The notes under the pieces were generated by a model. That model saw only the letters and a list, made by a program, of their open reading frames with translations, was not told where the DNA came from and ran no database searches. A stretch of DNA of 64,000 nucleotides from Lachnospiraceae bacterium (GTDB lineage Bacteria > Bacillota > Clostridia > Lachnospirales > Lachnospiraceae). Positions 35,396 to 45,337 of this stretch are shown here, one piece after another (position 1 is the first letter of the stretch; each line of letters starts with the position of its first letter). The position numbers and the translations under genes were made by a program. The DNA is taken from assembly GCA_022794265.1 (NCBI GenBank), contig JAAWEK010000015.1, positions 1 to 64,000 on the forward strand. Reading direction: 5' to 3'.

Positions 35396-38300
35396 TTACT
35401 TCACCGTTGCCCCATATACATTGCTCCAGGCTCCATACAGTTTCTTTCCATTCACATTCTTATAGGCCCGTACCTTTACATAATATTTCCTGCCGCTCTG
35501 CAGTCCTTCCAGTGTCTTGGAACGACGGGATGCCCCTGTAACCGTAACGGTTTTTGAATTGGAATCAAAGGTTTTACTGGTAGAGTATTTTATTTCATAT
35601 CCGCTGACAGAGCTTCTCTCCACCCACTTCACACTAACCTTTCTGACGGAATCCGATTTAACCGAAACCATATTTACCTTCTTAGGTTTTACAGTTATGG
35701 TAACAGTCCTGGCGGTATATTTATAATTATTGGTAGAAGACGCCGCTATGGTTATTTTAGCAGTTCCCATTCCTTTTACGGATACCTTTCCGTTAGAATA
35801 TACCTGCACCACCGAAGTGTCAGAGGATTTATAGCTTAACGTGCCTGCCCCTTTGGTAATCTTTGCATTTAGCGAAAATGCCGGGTCCTGATATACTTTC
35901 GTAAACGAAGAAGCTACTTGAATCTGCTGGGGAGCTTTTGTCACAGTAATGGTTACATAAATTCCAGTAACAATGTTATAATTTTTTGTATCTGAGGGAA
36001 TATACTTTACTTCAAATTTTCTGGTTCCCACCAGTCCTGCGCTGGTGGTTAAGGGCTTGATAAACTTAAACCCTGTCGGCAATTTTATATCTGACAAATG
36101 ACTGCCGTATACCGCCTTTAAACCGGTTGGCAACTTATATACCGGCGTGGCTTTCTTAATGATATACTTATCACCGGCAGATATTGCAAGGGTATAGTTG
36201 GCATATGCACCTGTTTTTTCCAGTGCAAGAGTTCCCTTATTATAATCATAACTTCCTGCCTGCTCTCCTTTGCTTCTGCCCGGCGCCCCTGTAATCTTTA
36301 CAACATCACCGCCTATTATAGCTTTGGTGTCAATTGTAAATTTAATGGCAGAATCGTTCTTTCCATATGTTTTTCCCTGTCCGGCCCGTATAATGACCGG
36401 TAATGTCTTTTTTCTCGTCTTTACATTTACTGTTCCTTTTATTGCCGGTCCGGAATAGTTATAACAATCCGGGTCAGGAATAAATATCCATCCCGCATTG
36501 AACGCGCCTGCAGACGGCATTTTATCGGCATTTACAAAGGATATGATTCCTTCCACTATCTTCCCTTTTTCATCCAGAAAAACTGCTTTTGTATAATCAA
36601 ATTCCAATGAAGAAAGTTTTTCTCCATATGTCAGCCTTCTGTCGTCCTTAATAGCAACGCTGCTTCCTTCCTGCAATACGATACCGGTAATAGTCCGTTT
36701 TTCAACAATAAAAGATACTTTCGCTTTGGCCGTTCCGTTGTTGTTATAAGTTGCGGTGACCTCTGCCATATGCCTGCCAACCGGTACGCCTTTCTTAGCG
36801 CAAATATAATATTCATCTTCTGTCTTAGTAATCACAAACCAATCACTATTGACGGTAACGGAGAATATGTCTGCTTCCGTATTGGCCTCCCCTGCCTGAC
36901 GGTTAATATTAAGTTTCAGAGGCTTGGCGGAATCATATCCATAGGTTTCAGATTTCATCTGTCCATCTGCAATCTCAACATTATAAACCGGTTTGATTAC
37001 CTCCAGGGTAAGCGTCTTCTGATTTCCTGCACGGTCTGCAGCTATAATCGTATGATTTCCTGCCGTAAGCCGAAACTCCGCCCTATTTCCAGTGACAGTC
37101 ACAGGAACGCCGTTCACAATAACACTTACGAGTTCTGCTCCATCCCCAACGACAACATCCAAACTCTCTGCAATGTAGCTGCTGCCCAAAGCTGTTCCTG
37201 TTTTATCCGTAATAAACGGCGCAGTTCTGTCATAAATAAAGCTGTCAGTGCTGATATATACATAGTTGCCTGCCCGGTCCAGAACCTTAAAATACAACTG
37301 CTGTTTCTTTTCCTGTTCCAGAATCTCTTTCCAGTCAGTATTTGCCGAAACTTCCTTCCATCTGTCAGACGGCAGTTTATCAAGCGCAGCTTTTGTATAT
37401 ATTTTGCCATTCAGTTCCCGCAGCATATATACCTTGTCTATTCCCGATGTTGTATCCTCTGCACTGATATATAACTGCAGAAGATTGTCACAATAACGGA
37501 CAGCCGGCTTTGCAGTCAGACCTTTATAGGTAAAACTTCCATTTACGGTTCCCACACTTACCGGAGGTACCGTATCTTTTATACAACGAATGTATGCCGG
37601 TTCGCTCCACTCGCCCTTTTTATTTTTTAACTGTATGTAATAATATCTTTCTTCACCTTCGGAATATGGTGACGTATCCTTCATTACTGTGGAAGCATTG
37701 GACATATCCGCCTGCGCGGAATAATATATGATATATCCTGCATCCGCTGTAAATACCGGTAAGTCTCCATTGATATAATAGGTTTTGCTTCCCGTAATAG
37801 CCTTTCCATTTAAATATAAACTTCCGGCCGTTTGATATAATATAGTGAATTTATGAGTCAATGTTCCCTGATAATTATTGATACCTTTGATATAAATGAC
37901 CGGTGCAATTCCGGATATATCTGTTGCAACATTTATATTATTGCTGTAACTCAGTACATAATCCGTATTTTCAATTAACAGTTTTTTTCCGTCATATATT
38001 TTAATTTTAGGCATCCTTGCGGTTCCTGTATAGTACTGCTGTTCCGTCAGAACAATACTGTTCTGCATCTCAGATGTAACGGTCTTCGGATTTATTGTCA
38101 GCTCTGTTTCCGCTTTTTCGTTTGTAACCTTATTGACTGCTTTTATGATATAAGTGCCCGCCTGAACCGGAAGTCCCGAAGAATATACCGTAGAGCCTTT
38201 CTTTGCATATGTATAAGATATTAAATCTTTATCAGGATTTACCACTGAAAAGTCCACGCCTTCCTCTATGGCAGCCCCATCATATACAATGTTATCGCTG

Positions 38301-39457
38301 ACCTCTTCAAAAGCAAATTTCGGTGCCAGACGCAGGACTTCTGACAGACGAATGGTAACATCTCCATTTACAAGATATCCTGCTGTGTTCTTATCACCGT
38401 CGTCAATACTGACGGAATCAGAGACCTTCTTCCCCTGCCGGTCAGTATATTCATATTTAATATTAATACCAGATACGCCTTTTTTATCCGTTATATTCTG
38501 AAGTCCTGGTATAACTCTTGCCAGATAATTATTTCCTGACTGATAGCACCGAATATCTTTTATTTCGGCTCCAACCGGTTCCGTATTCACCGTTATGCCG
38601 TCTGCATTTTCCAACATGAATTTCAATTTGTCAGAGGGACTACTGACGGAAATTGTATTAAATGTTATATCCGTATCGTTAATCAAAGTAACTTTAGGCG
38701 TAACACTTTCCATCCCTACATCAATACAATTCTCTTCCCCATTTACCAATCCCAGAGACAGACAAGAGGATAAATAGTCTGCTTCTCTGCTCTGGTCTGC
38801 CTTTATGGAAAAGAAGCCATACCCTGTTTCCCAGGGATTTATTTCATCATTTTGTACAAACAAATCATTTTTGCTGACAAGAAAAGAATATGGCGCTTTT
38901 TCCCGAAACCACTCATAAGCCTCTCCAATTTCATAGCCGCCATAAATATCTGCCGTAAAAGTGGTCATTGATACGGCTCCTACATTATCCCTGCCATATA
39001 CATAAACAGTATCACCTGCATTTACAGCCGCCTCTCCGGTTCCGCTAATCGTATTAATGTTTAGATATGCCTGGGTAATCTCCAGCGTTATCGTGCCTAT
39101 ACTCTGACCGGTAACCGATTCTCTCCCTTCAAAGATATAAGTACCCGGTGTATTAAAACTCTCATTAAAATCCTGCAGGGGAATCCATTCAATTGGAACG
39201 GATTCTTCTGTGGTTGTTCCGTCAGAAAGGGTATACTGTACATCCAGCACATAAGGTTTGTACACATCGGTATAAACATCTGCCGTAGAATATGTGCTGT
39301 AACTGTAACTACTGATATCACAGTAAACATCTGTTACTTCCGATGCTTCTACTCCGTATGCTGTTTCCGGCAGACACCACTCTGCAGTGCCGCATACTAT
39401 TGCTGCGGACATTATCACAGCCATTGCTTTTTTTCGCCACAATCTCAGTTTCTTCAT
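35396..39457 (-). CDS. Large secreted Ig-like surface protein (MBG, Big2, Fn3)
   Basis: A 1353-residue exported protein. A signal peptide (about 1-35, ending near ETAYG) is followed by many Ig-like beta domains. MBG-type units with GTLTHKFTI, GKTYGKNDSAIKF and YGSHLSDIKLP lie in the middle and C-terminal parts. Near the end are a Big2 domain (about 1180-1265, LSYKSSDTSVVQVYSNGKVSVKG) and a final Fn3 domain (about 1270-1353, closing YVKVRAYKNVNGKKLYGAWS). No enzyme motif and no LPxTG or SLH anchor are seen. The Big2-Fn3 tail is homologous to that of the CotH-like protein at 48237-50288. AGGAGGAAA precedes the ATG. It lies 42 bases after the 850-residue membrane protein and is probably co-expressed. 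It is likely an adhesin or surface scaffold. Confidence 0.82.
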   Translation of the reverse strand: MKKLRLWRKKAMAVIMSAAIVCGTAEWCLPETAYGVEASEVTDVYCDISSYSYSTYSTADVYTDVYKPYVLDVQYTLSDGTTTEESVPIEWIPLQDFNESFNTPGTYIFEGRESVTGQSIGTITLEITQAYLNINTISGTGEAAVNAGDTVYVYGRDNVGAVSMTTFTADIYGGYEIGEAYEWFREKAPYSFLVSKNDLFVQNDEINPWETGYGFFSIKADQSREADYLSSCLSLGLVNGEENCIDVGMESVTPKVTLINDTDITFNTISVSSPSDKLKFMLENADGITVNTEPVGAEIKDIRCYQSGNNYLARVIPGLQNITDKKGVSGINIKYEYTDRQGKKVSDSVSIDDGDKNTAGYLVNGDVTIRLSEVLRLAPKFAFEEVSDNIVYDGAAIEEGVDFSVVNPDKDLISYTYAKKGSTVYSSGLPVQAGTYIIKAVNKVTNEKAETELTINPKTVTSEMQNSIVLTEQQYYTGTARMPKIKIYDGKKLLIENTDYVLSYSNNINVATDISGIAPVIYIKGINNYQGTLTHKFTILYQTAGSLYLNGKAITGSKTYYINGDLPVFTADAGYIIYYSAQADMSNASTVMKDTSPYSEGEERYYYIQLKNKKGEWSEPAYIRCIKDTVPPVSVGTVNGSFTYKGLTAKPAVRYCDNLLQLYISAEDTTSGIDKVYMLRELNGKIYTKAALDKLPSDRWKEVSANTDWKEILEQEKKQQLYFKVLDRAGNYVYISTDSFIYDRTAPFITDKTGTALGSSYIAESLDVVVGDGAELVSVIVNGVPVTVTGNRAEFRLTAGNHTIIAADRAGNQKTLTLEVIKPVYNVEIADGQMKSETYGYDSAKPLKLNINRQAGEANTEADIFSVTVNSDWFVITKTEDEYYICAKKGVPVGRHMAEVTATYNNNGTAKAKVSFIVEKRTITGIVLQEGSSVAIKDDRRLTYGEKLSSLEFDYTKAVFLDEKGKIVEGIISFVNADKMPSAGAFNAGWIFIPDPDCYNYSGPAIKGTVNVKTRKKTLPVIIRAGQGKTYGKNDSAIKFTIDTKAIIGGDVVKITGAPGRSKGEQAGSYDYNKGTLALEKTGAYANYTLAISAGDKYIIKKATPVYKLPTGLKAVYGSHLSDIKLPTGFKFIKPLTTSAGLVGTRKFEVKYIPSDTKNYNIVTGIYVTITVTKAPQQIQVASSFTKVYQDPAFSLNAKITKGAGTLSYKSSDTSVVQVYSNGKVSVKGMGTAKITIAASSTNNYKYTARTVTITVKPKKVNMVSVKSDSVRKVSVKWVERSSVSGYEIKYSTSKTFDSNSKTVTVTGASRRSKTLEGLQSGRKYYVKVRAYKNVNGKKLYGAWSNVYGATVK

Positions 39458-39499
39458 AGTCTGTTTCCTCCTGCGTATTTTTATATTTGTAGTATAAAA

Positions 39500-42052
39500 T
39501 CATTTTATTCCTACAAATTTGTTTCCTAATTGTGTAAACATTCTCTCGGTCTCTTCCATTCCCTGTTTATAAGAATTTCCTGTTACCGGATTTAACATTA
39601 TCGCATTATAAAAATTATATCCCGTCACCAGTACATAACCGTTATTTTCCGTTGCCGCCAGAACCGGCTGACCATTGCAGACATAATACAGGATTTCTGA
39701 CAAAGTACAGCCAGACAGGTCAAAAGCCTCATTATCCGGCAATTTCTCATTTAATATATCGACAGCATTTTTCCCGCTCACAACTTCAGAAGTAATATCT
39801 ACATTAATACCATTTGCTGCCAGCATACTGTTAATACATAGAATAAGCTGGGCCGTACTGTCCCCTTCTGCTGCCGTACCCTGTATCTGAACATTTGATA
39901 CCTGATATTCCGCCGGCCTGCTGATTCTTGCCCATGCATAATTTCCCATCTCATCTATAACAACTCCGCTTAATTCATCTGCCTGAACAATGGCTTCGGA
40001 CACTTCGTCATAGATACCCGCAATGCTGCCATAACCATATACATAAAATTTATTTTCTGTTGTCATCAATTCCCGAATCCTCAGAGAATTTGCTTCTGCC
40101 GAAGAAATCTCCTGAGGATATTTCAGCTCCAGCTTATCTTTTGAAGTAACTTTGGTCACAAAATTAAGCACCAGTTCCTGTTTCTTCAAATCCGTTGTTA
40201 TGGAAGAAAGGGCCGCCGTACTGGTATCCTCGTCTTCATTCCCAAAAACCTGATAATCCGGCGCCGGCCGGAAGGAACCGGTCTCAGCGGAAAATGTCAC
40301 TCTGGTAAGATTGATCATATTGGATTTAATCCCTGCCGACGTATAATAGTATCCTGGATTTGAATATGATTTTAATATTTTGCCTTCGGAATCCGTTATT
40401 TTCAATTCAGACATATAAACCGTAGTAGTTCCATTTTTATCAGTAATCACCATATTTTCGTCCGCTATTCCATATGCCAGATCATCATAAACAAATCCGA
40501 TTACTTTTATTCTCCTGCCTTCTTCTGCATTGATAACGATTTCCTCTCCGGTTTCCAGATTCAGGGATTTTATGACTTTTCCCCCTCCCTGAATACTATC
40601 CGCCTGCCATGCCACCCGGTTGCCATCACTGTTTACTGCATAATTATCGTTTTTCAGGTCAGAAATAATCTGAACATACTCACTTCCGGTCAGGTCAATG
40701 GAATAAATGCTGTCATTCAGCATCATGTACATAACATTGTTATTATTGACATAAGCCAGTTTTCCCACTGTTTCCTTTAAAATCTGATATGGTTTTGTAA
40801 ACGGTATAAATATCCGTTCCTTTACAATATTCTGTTCCATATCATAGTGATAAAGGGCAGCGCCGGTCATACCTTCATGTTCGCCCCTGTTCATATAACC
40901 ATATACAAGAAATTCCACATTTCCCTTATCATCTACCGATACCACCCGAATCTGGCTATTATCGTTTGCATCCCTGATATCAAAATCTTCAATCGTATCA
41001 AATGCAAACAGCTGTCTAACGATATTCTCACCAATACTCATCATCCAGAGGCCGTTTTCTTTTACAAAGGCTATATATTTGTTGGATTCGGAACAAAGAA
41101 ATTCACACTGACCATCGCTGTCAATTCCAAGATTTATTCTACTGGCTGATATATTCTGGTTGGTTGCATCAAATATCTGATTCATGCTTCTCTTATAACT
41201 TAACAAATATATATCTGTATTGGTTCTGTTAATCCGGTAAAATTCAGTAACATTATAATACTGTACCGTATCGTAATCATTTACCGCCGATATCTTATAT
41301 TTCAGTTCCAGGCTGATGACCGTTCCCAGTATTTCTTTAATGGTCACTACAGGCTCCGTCACCTTCCGTGGTTTTAAATTCCCCCAGGTTATCTGATTAA
41401 AACTGGAATGTATATCCACATCGCCAAGGTTTGAATTGTCTCTTGCAGAATTTGGCTCCAGATAACTTATGATGTTTTTTGCGGCCGTTTCATCAAAAGT
41501 CGCATTGCTGAACATATTTGCAAAATCTATCTCCTGTTTGCTGTAATCATTTGATAAAATTACAACTCTGGTATAAAAATAAATCATCTCATGCCGGTCA
41601 GTCCGGAGTTTCAAAAGAAATAAATATTCCGTATCCTTATTTATCAGATTATCAAATTGAATCCTGATATCTGTATATTCTTCCCCGGCAGTGATATTAG
41701 AAACAGGAATCTCTGTATCTTCAATCAGACGCTCCGCATCCAGACTGCGTAATTCAAAAGAGGCTCCCATCACAACATTGTTCAGATTATTCACCTTAAT
41801 CGAAAGTGTTCTGGTTTCATCTAAAGGAGTAATGGAATCCCTCATATATTTCTTTTCCATGGAAACCGTATATCCAAATGTACGGTTAATTTCTATATTG
41901 TCCTTCGTCAGAAAAGTAACAGTGGGAAGCGACGGCTCCCCCATATCCGCTGTTACCTCCTTTTCTTCTTCTCTTGTATATATGAAAATAGAGGCAGCAA
42001 CTGCTAAAAATACCAATAGTAATACTATTATTTTATTAATGAGCTTTTTCAT
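39500..42052 (-). CDS. Membrane-anchored extracellular protein with propeller-like region and C39-like tail
   Basis: An 850-residue protein with one N-terminal membrane helix (about 7-25) and a large outer part. Residues about 45-200 are beta-rich. Residues about 280-600 contain repeated strand patterns (KYIAFVKENGLWMMSIGE, KLAYVNNNNVMYMMLNDSIYSI, RVAWQADS) like WD/TolB-type propellers. The last 110 residues resemble a peptidase C39-like fold: AQLILCINSMLAANGI, then a GQPVLAATENNGYVLVTGYN strand pair and NPVTGN. The Cys is kept but the usual His is Tyr, so protease activity is doubtful. GAGG precedes the ATG. It is encoded 17 bases after the methyltransferase and just ahead of the Ig-like giant. 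Function unknown. Confidence 0.65.
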   Translation of the reverse strand: MKKLINKIIVLLLVFLAVAASIFIYTREEEKEVTADMGEPSLPTVTFLTKDNIEINRTFGYTVSMEKKYMRDSITPLDETRTLSIKVNNLNNVVMGASFELRSLDAERLIEDTEIPVSNITAGEEYTDIRIQFDNLINKDTEYLFLLKLRTDRHEMIYFYTRVVILSNDYSKQEIDFANMFSNATFDETAAKNIISYLEPNSARDNSNLGDVDIHSSFNQITWGNLKPRKVTEPVVTIKEILGTVISLELKYKISAVNDYDTVQYYNVTEFYRINRTNTDIYLLSYKRSMNQIFDATNQNISASRINLGIDSDGQCEFLCSESNKYIAFVKENGLWMMSIGENIVRQLFAFDTIEDFDIRDANDNSQIRVVSVDDKGNVEFLVYGYMNRGEHEGMTGAALYHYDMEQNIVKERIFIPFTKPYQILKETVGKLAYVNNNNVMYMMLNDSIYSIDLTGSEYVQIISDLKNDNYAVNSDGNRVAWQADSIQGGGKVIKSLNLETGEEIVINAEEGRRIKVIGFVYDDLAYGIADENMVITDKNGTTTVYMSELKITDSEGKILKSYSNPGYYYTSAGIKSNMINLTRVTFSAETGSFRPAPDYQVFGNEDEDTSTAALSSITTDLKKQELVLNFVTKVTSKDKLELKYPQEISSAEANSLRIRELMTTENKFYVYGYGSIAGIYDEVSEAIVQADELSGVVIDEMGNYAWARISRPAEYQVSNVQIQGTAAEGDSTAQLILCINSMLAANGINVDITSEVVSGKNAVDILNEKLPDNEAFDLSGCTLSEILYYVCNGQPVLAATENNGYVLVTGYNFYNAIMLNPVTGNSYKQGMEETERMFTQLGNKFVGIK

Positions 42053-42069
42053 TCCCTTACCTCGTATTA

Positions 42070-43233
42070 TTAAATTTGAAACAGTTTCATGATAGAAGGC
42101 GTCACTCCATAGTCTGCAGCCATCTGCTTTAACGATTGGATATCTCCGGTTTCATTTGACATAACTGCCCGGATCAGCAGATTTTTCGGGGTATGCTCCA
42201 TATCAATAAATTCCAGAATATCAGTTCGGTATCCCTTGATTTTTAGGACTTCTGCCCGAATGGCATCCGTCATTAACGCTGACATCCGCTCTTTTAATAT
42301 ACCATAGTTTAAAACAGGCTGCATGGTTTTATTATGAATCTGTTTATTCAGTTCATGCTGACAGCAGGGAACCGACAGAATAACTTTAGAATTCCATGTA
42401 ACTGCCTTATATAATGCATAATCTGTAGCAGTGTCGCAGGCATGCAGTGTAATCACCATATCTACGCTGTCTTGTCCGGTATATTCTGCAATATCTCCCG
42501 GTTTAAAAATAAGTTTATCATATCCATACGAATCGCTTAGACGATTACACTTTTCTATGACATCCTTTTTTAAATCCAGTCCTGTAATGCTGACATCCAG
42601 TCCCTTTAATTCGTGAAGATAATAATAAACGGCAAAGGTCAGATAGCTCTTTCCACATCCAAAATCTATAATCCTGATTTCCCTGTTCTTCGGCAGTTCA
42701 TCTTCCACGTCTCTGATAAACTCTAAAAAACGGTTAATCTGTCTGAATTTATCATATCTGGACTTAACAATGTCTCCCTGCCTGTTCATTACGCCTAAAT
42801 CCATCAGAAACGGAACCGGAATTCCTTCTTTCAGGATATAATTCCTGGTTCTGTTATGTTGCAACATAGATTCTCCCTGCTGCATATCAATCTGCCGCAA
42901 TTTATTTTTTCTGACATTTACCGTTATTTTTCCCTTTTTGCTGACCAAAATACCCGCCGTCACTTCTTTTCCCACTATTTCACACTGTTTAAAAGAATAT
43001 TCCACCATTCGTAAGATATATTCCACGGCTTCGCTGTCTGTAAAATTTTTATGAATCACCTGGGAACCGATATACTCGGTTGCCTGATACCGGATTTCAC
43101 CATTTAACAAAAAGGGACGGATTTTAACTTTGAATATGTTTCCTTCTGATTTCTCTCTGGGATTGCTGATGATTACCCGGATCAGCTGCCGGCCTATGCA
43201 GTTGCGAACTGTTTCTTCTACCTGTTTTTCCAT
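42070..43233 (-). CDS. SAM-dependent methyltransferase (Methyltransf_32-like)
   Basis: A 387-residue cytoplasmic protein. The Rossmann core begins near residue 190 with motif I IIDFGCGKSYLTFAVYYYL, an acidic motif II in ITGLDLKKDVIEKC, and the family block TLHACDTATDYALYKAV, followed by SVPCCQHELN. This pattern matches the Methyltransf_32 group (METTL25/GSTCD-like), whose bacterial members have no firmly assigned substrate. The N-terminal 180 residues form a helical/beta domain with no clear match. It starts 21 bases after the debranching gene stop and ends 17 bases before the next gene, so it sits in one long minus-strand transcript. RNA or a small molecule could be the target. Confidence 0.75.
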   Translation of the reverse strand: MEKQVEETVRNCIGRQLIRVIISNPREKSEGNIFKVKIRPFLLNGEIRYQATEYIGSQVIHKNFTDSEAVEYILRMVEYSFKQCEIVGKEVTAGILVSKKGKITVNVRKNKLRQIDMQQGESMLQHNRTRNYILKEGIPVPFLMDLGVMNRQGDIVKSRYDKFRQINRFLEFIRDVEDELPKNREIRIIDFGCGKSYLTFAVYYYLHELKGLDVSITGLDLKKDVIEKCNRLSDSYGYDKLIFKPGDIAEYTGQDSVDMVITLHACDTATDYALYKAVTWNSKVILSVPCCQHELNKQIHNKTMQPVLNYGILKERMSALMTDAIRAEVLKIKGYRTDILEFIDMEHTPKNLLIRAVMSNETGDIQSLKQMAADYGVTPSIMKLFQI

Positions 43234-43254
43234 ATATTCTCCATTCCGCCGGAC

Positions 43255-45252
43255 TTACGAAAGGATATCTTCGGTATATGCCCTCAGTATCTCTCCTACG
43301 CTCCAGGCCTGGGCATAAGTTCCCCTTGAAATGTTCGGCTCATTTCCGTCAAAAATTTCTGCTATGGAACCAATACAGCCATCCCGTAAATGGTCAGACA
43401 TCGGCTCTATTAATTTAGCCGCATAAGCCTTCGTCTGTTCTGTTTTGCCATATACTTTCACATAAGCGGTAATCAATGCCCCCAGTGGGAATGCCCATGC
43501 GGTTCCCTGATGATATGCCGCATCCCTGTCATGTAGTCTGCCCTTATAATACGGCTGATATTCGGCATCTTCCCGATCCAGTGTACGAAGCCCATATGTG
43601 GCATAGAGTTTTTCAATCACGGTCTCCACCACTTGTCTCTCCTTCTCCTTATCCAGCATGGTATACGGCAGTGAAACAGCATAAATCTGATTCGGGCGGA
43701 TTTTGTCGTCTGAATCCGGTTCATCTACCACATCATACAGGCATTTTAAATCTTCATTCCAGAATTCCCGGTTAAAGGATTCCTTCACCCGCTCCGCCAT
43801 CGCAGCATATTCCACGGAATTTTTCCCATATTCCGTAAGAGGCGCCTGAAAACGGGCCGCCAGTTTTTCCATTACTTTCAGCGCATTATACCAGAGTGCG
43901 TTGATTTCCACAGGTTTTCCGTGTCTCGGGGTAACTACCCAGTTTCCCACCCGGACATCCATCCATGTAATCTGGTCATATCCGCCTCCCGCATGAATTA
44001 GTCCGTCCTCGTCCATGTAAATGGAAAAATCCGTTTTTGTACTGTAAAAATAAATAATCTCTTCTAATTTTCCATAGATTTCATCCCGGATAAAAGTATA
44101 ATCCTCTTCCGCTCCGGTATATTCCAGATATTTATCCACCGAATAAAAATACCACAGAGAAGCATCCACCGTATTATAAAGCGGTTCCAGCCCTTCATCC
44201 GGAAACATATTCGGTACCAGTCCGTTTTTAACATACATGGCAAAGGATTTCAAAATACTTCTGGCGTCTTCGAAGCGCTTTGTGGACAACGTCAGTCCCT
44301 GAAGTGCAATCATGGTATCCCGGCCCCAGTCCGTAAACCATGGATATCCTGCCATAACTGTTTTATTTCCCGTGGATTCCCGTTTGACAATAAACTGGTC
44401 TGCCGCCTGTACCAACGCTCCGGCAAAAGAATCCTCATATCCAGCCTTTTCCTTTAACTGCCGGATTCTGCGGACTGCCTGATCCATAGTCACAAATCCG
44501 TCAGCCTCATAGGAATCCTCAATAGTATAGATTACAGATATTTTTTTCTGCTCATAAGGTTTTATTTGTATCACAATATCGTAAGGTGTATAACTGTTAT
44601 CCACGGCCTCCCCGCCAGTATTTATTTCAGTCTGCAATATCATATTACTATCAAATTTTTCTTCATTGACACGGAACCCGCCTTCACTGATATGACATCT
44701 TATGTTAATATCCTTTCGCTTTTCCGGTGTCAGAACCAATGTTTCACTGTCTTCAAATTTTTCGGTAAAAATCAGTTCAGCCCGCTCTACTCCGGTACCA
44801 TGTTCCCGGAATGTAAAAAACGGACGGATACAGAATTCTGCTGCATTTCCGCCGTTTAATATTTCATAACAAACCGCAACCGTATTTCTTTCCCATTCAA
44901 AACTCAGGGTTTTTGTAATAAAAGCGCCCTCTGCCTGATATACAAAATGAGGGAGTTCATCATAAATAAAACGCTGAAGATATTTCTGTCCTTCATCATT
45001 CCAGCCTCCCACTCTCTGATTTGCTACAAAAGAATACATGCGGCCGTCAAAGGTTATGGATTCATCTGATTTGTTCACAACTGCCACCCGTTCTACCGGC
45101 GGATGAAGGCTGGCAATCAGATATCCATGGTGCTTTCTCGCATTTACCCCGATAATGGTATTTCCGCAGTATCCTCCCAGGCCGTTTGTAATCACCCATT
45201 CTCTTTCAATTCCTGAACTAAATGTCTTCCAATATCCTTTCCCAAAATGCAT
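43255..45252 (-). CDS. Glycogen debranching enzyme, amylo-alpha-1,6-glucosidase (GH133)
   Basis: About 665 residues. An N-terminal GDE_N-type beta domain opens with REWVITNGLGGYCGNTIIGVNARKHHG, written here in pieces: EWVITNGLGGY, then NARKHHGYLIAS. The C-terminal (alpha/alpha)6 barrel follows, with YPWFTDWGRDTMIALQG, GGGYDQITWMDVRVG and the late GTAWAFPLG and GSIAEIFDG blocks that carry the catalytic acids in this family. It removes alpha-1,6 branches from limit dextrins in the cytoplasm. The start at 45252 has GAGG eight bases upstream; an ATG at 45348 would overlap cysK. It pairs functionally with the phosphorylase, GlgX and phosphoglucomutase genes in this window. Confidence 0.9.
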   Translation of the reverse strand: MHFGKGYWKTFSSGIEREWVITNGLGGYCGNTIIGVNARKHHGYLIASLHPPVERVAVVNKSDESITFDGRMYSFVANQRVGGWNDEGQKYLQRFIYDELPHFVYQAEGAFITKTLSFEWERNTVAVCYEILNGGNAAEFCIRPFFTFREHGTGVERAELIFTEKFEDSETLVLTPEKRKDINIRCHISEGGFRVNEEKFDSNMILQTEINTGGEAVDNSYTPYDIVIQIKPYEQKKISVIYTIEDSYEADGFVTMDQAVRRIRQLKEKAGYEDSFAGALVQAADQFIVKRESTGNKTVMAGYPWFTDWGRDTMIALQGLTLSTKRFEDARSILKSFAMYVKNGLVPNMFPDEGLEPLYNTVDASLWYFYSVDKYLEYTGAEEDYTFIRDEIYGKLEEIIYFYSTKTDFSIYMDEDGLIHAGGGYDQITWMDVRVGNWVVTPRHGKPVEINALWYNALKVMEKLAARFQAPLTEYGKNSVEYAAMAERVKESFNREFWNEDLKCLYDVVDEPDSDDKIRPNQIYAVSLPYTMLDKEKERQVVETVIEKLYATYGLRTLDREDAEYQPYYKGRLHDRDAAYHQGTAWAFPLGALITAYVKVYGKTEQTKAYAAKLIEPMSDHLRDGCIGSIAEIFDGNEPNISRGTYAQAWSVGEILRAYTEDILS

Positions 45253-45337
45253 ACTTTCATCCTCGCTTTTTCTTTTATTATTGTTTATTTCCGTATCTTT
45301 TATTAAAATCTCTTTTGTTCCAGCTCCTGCCATAACG

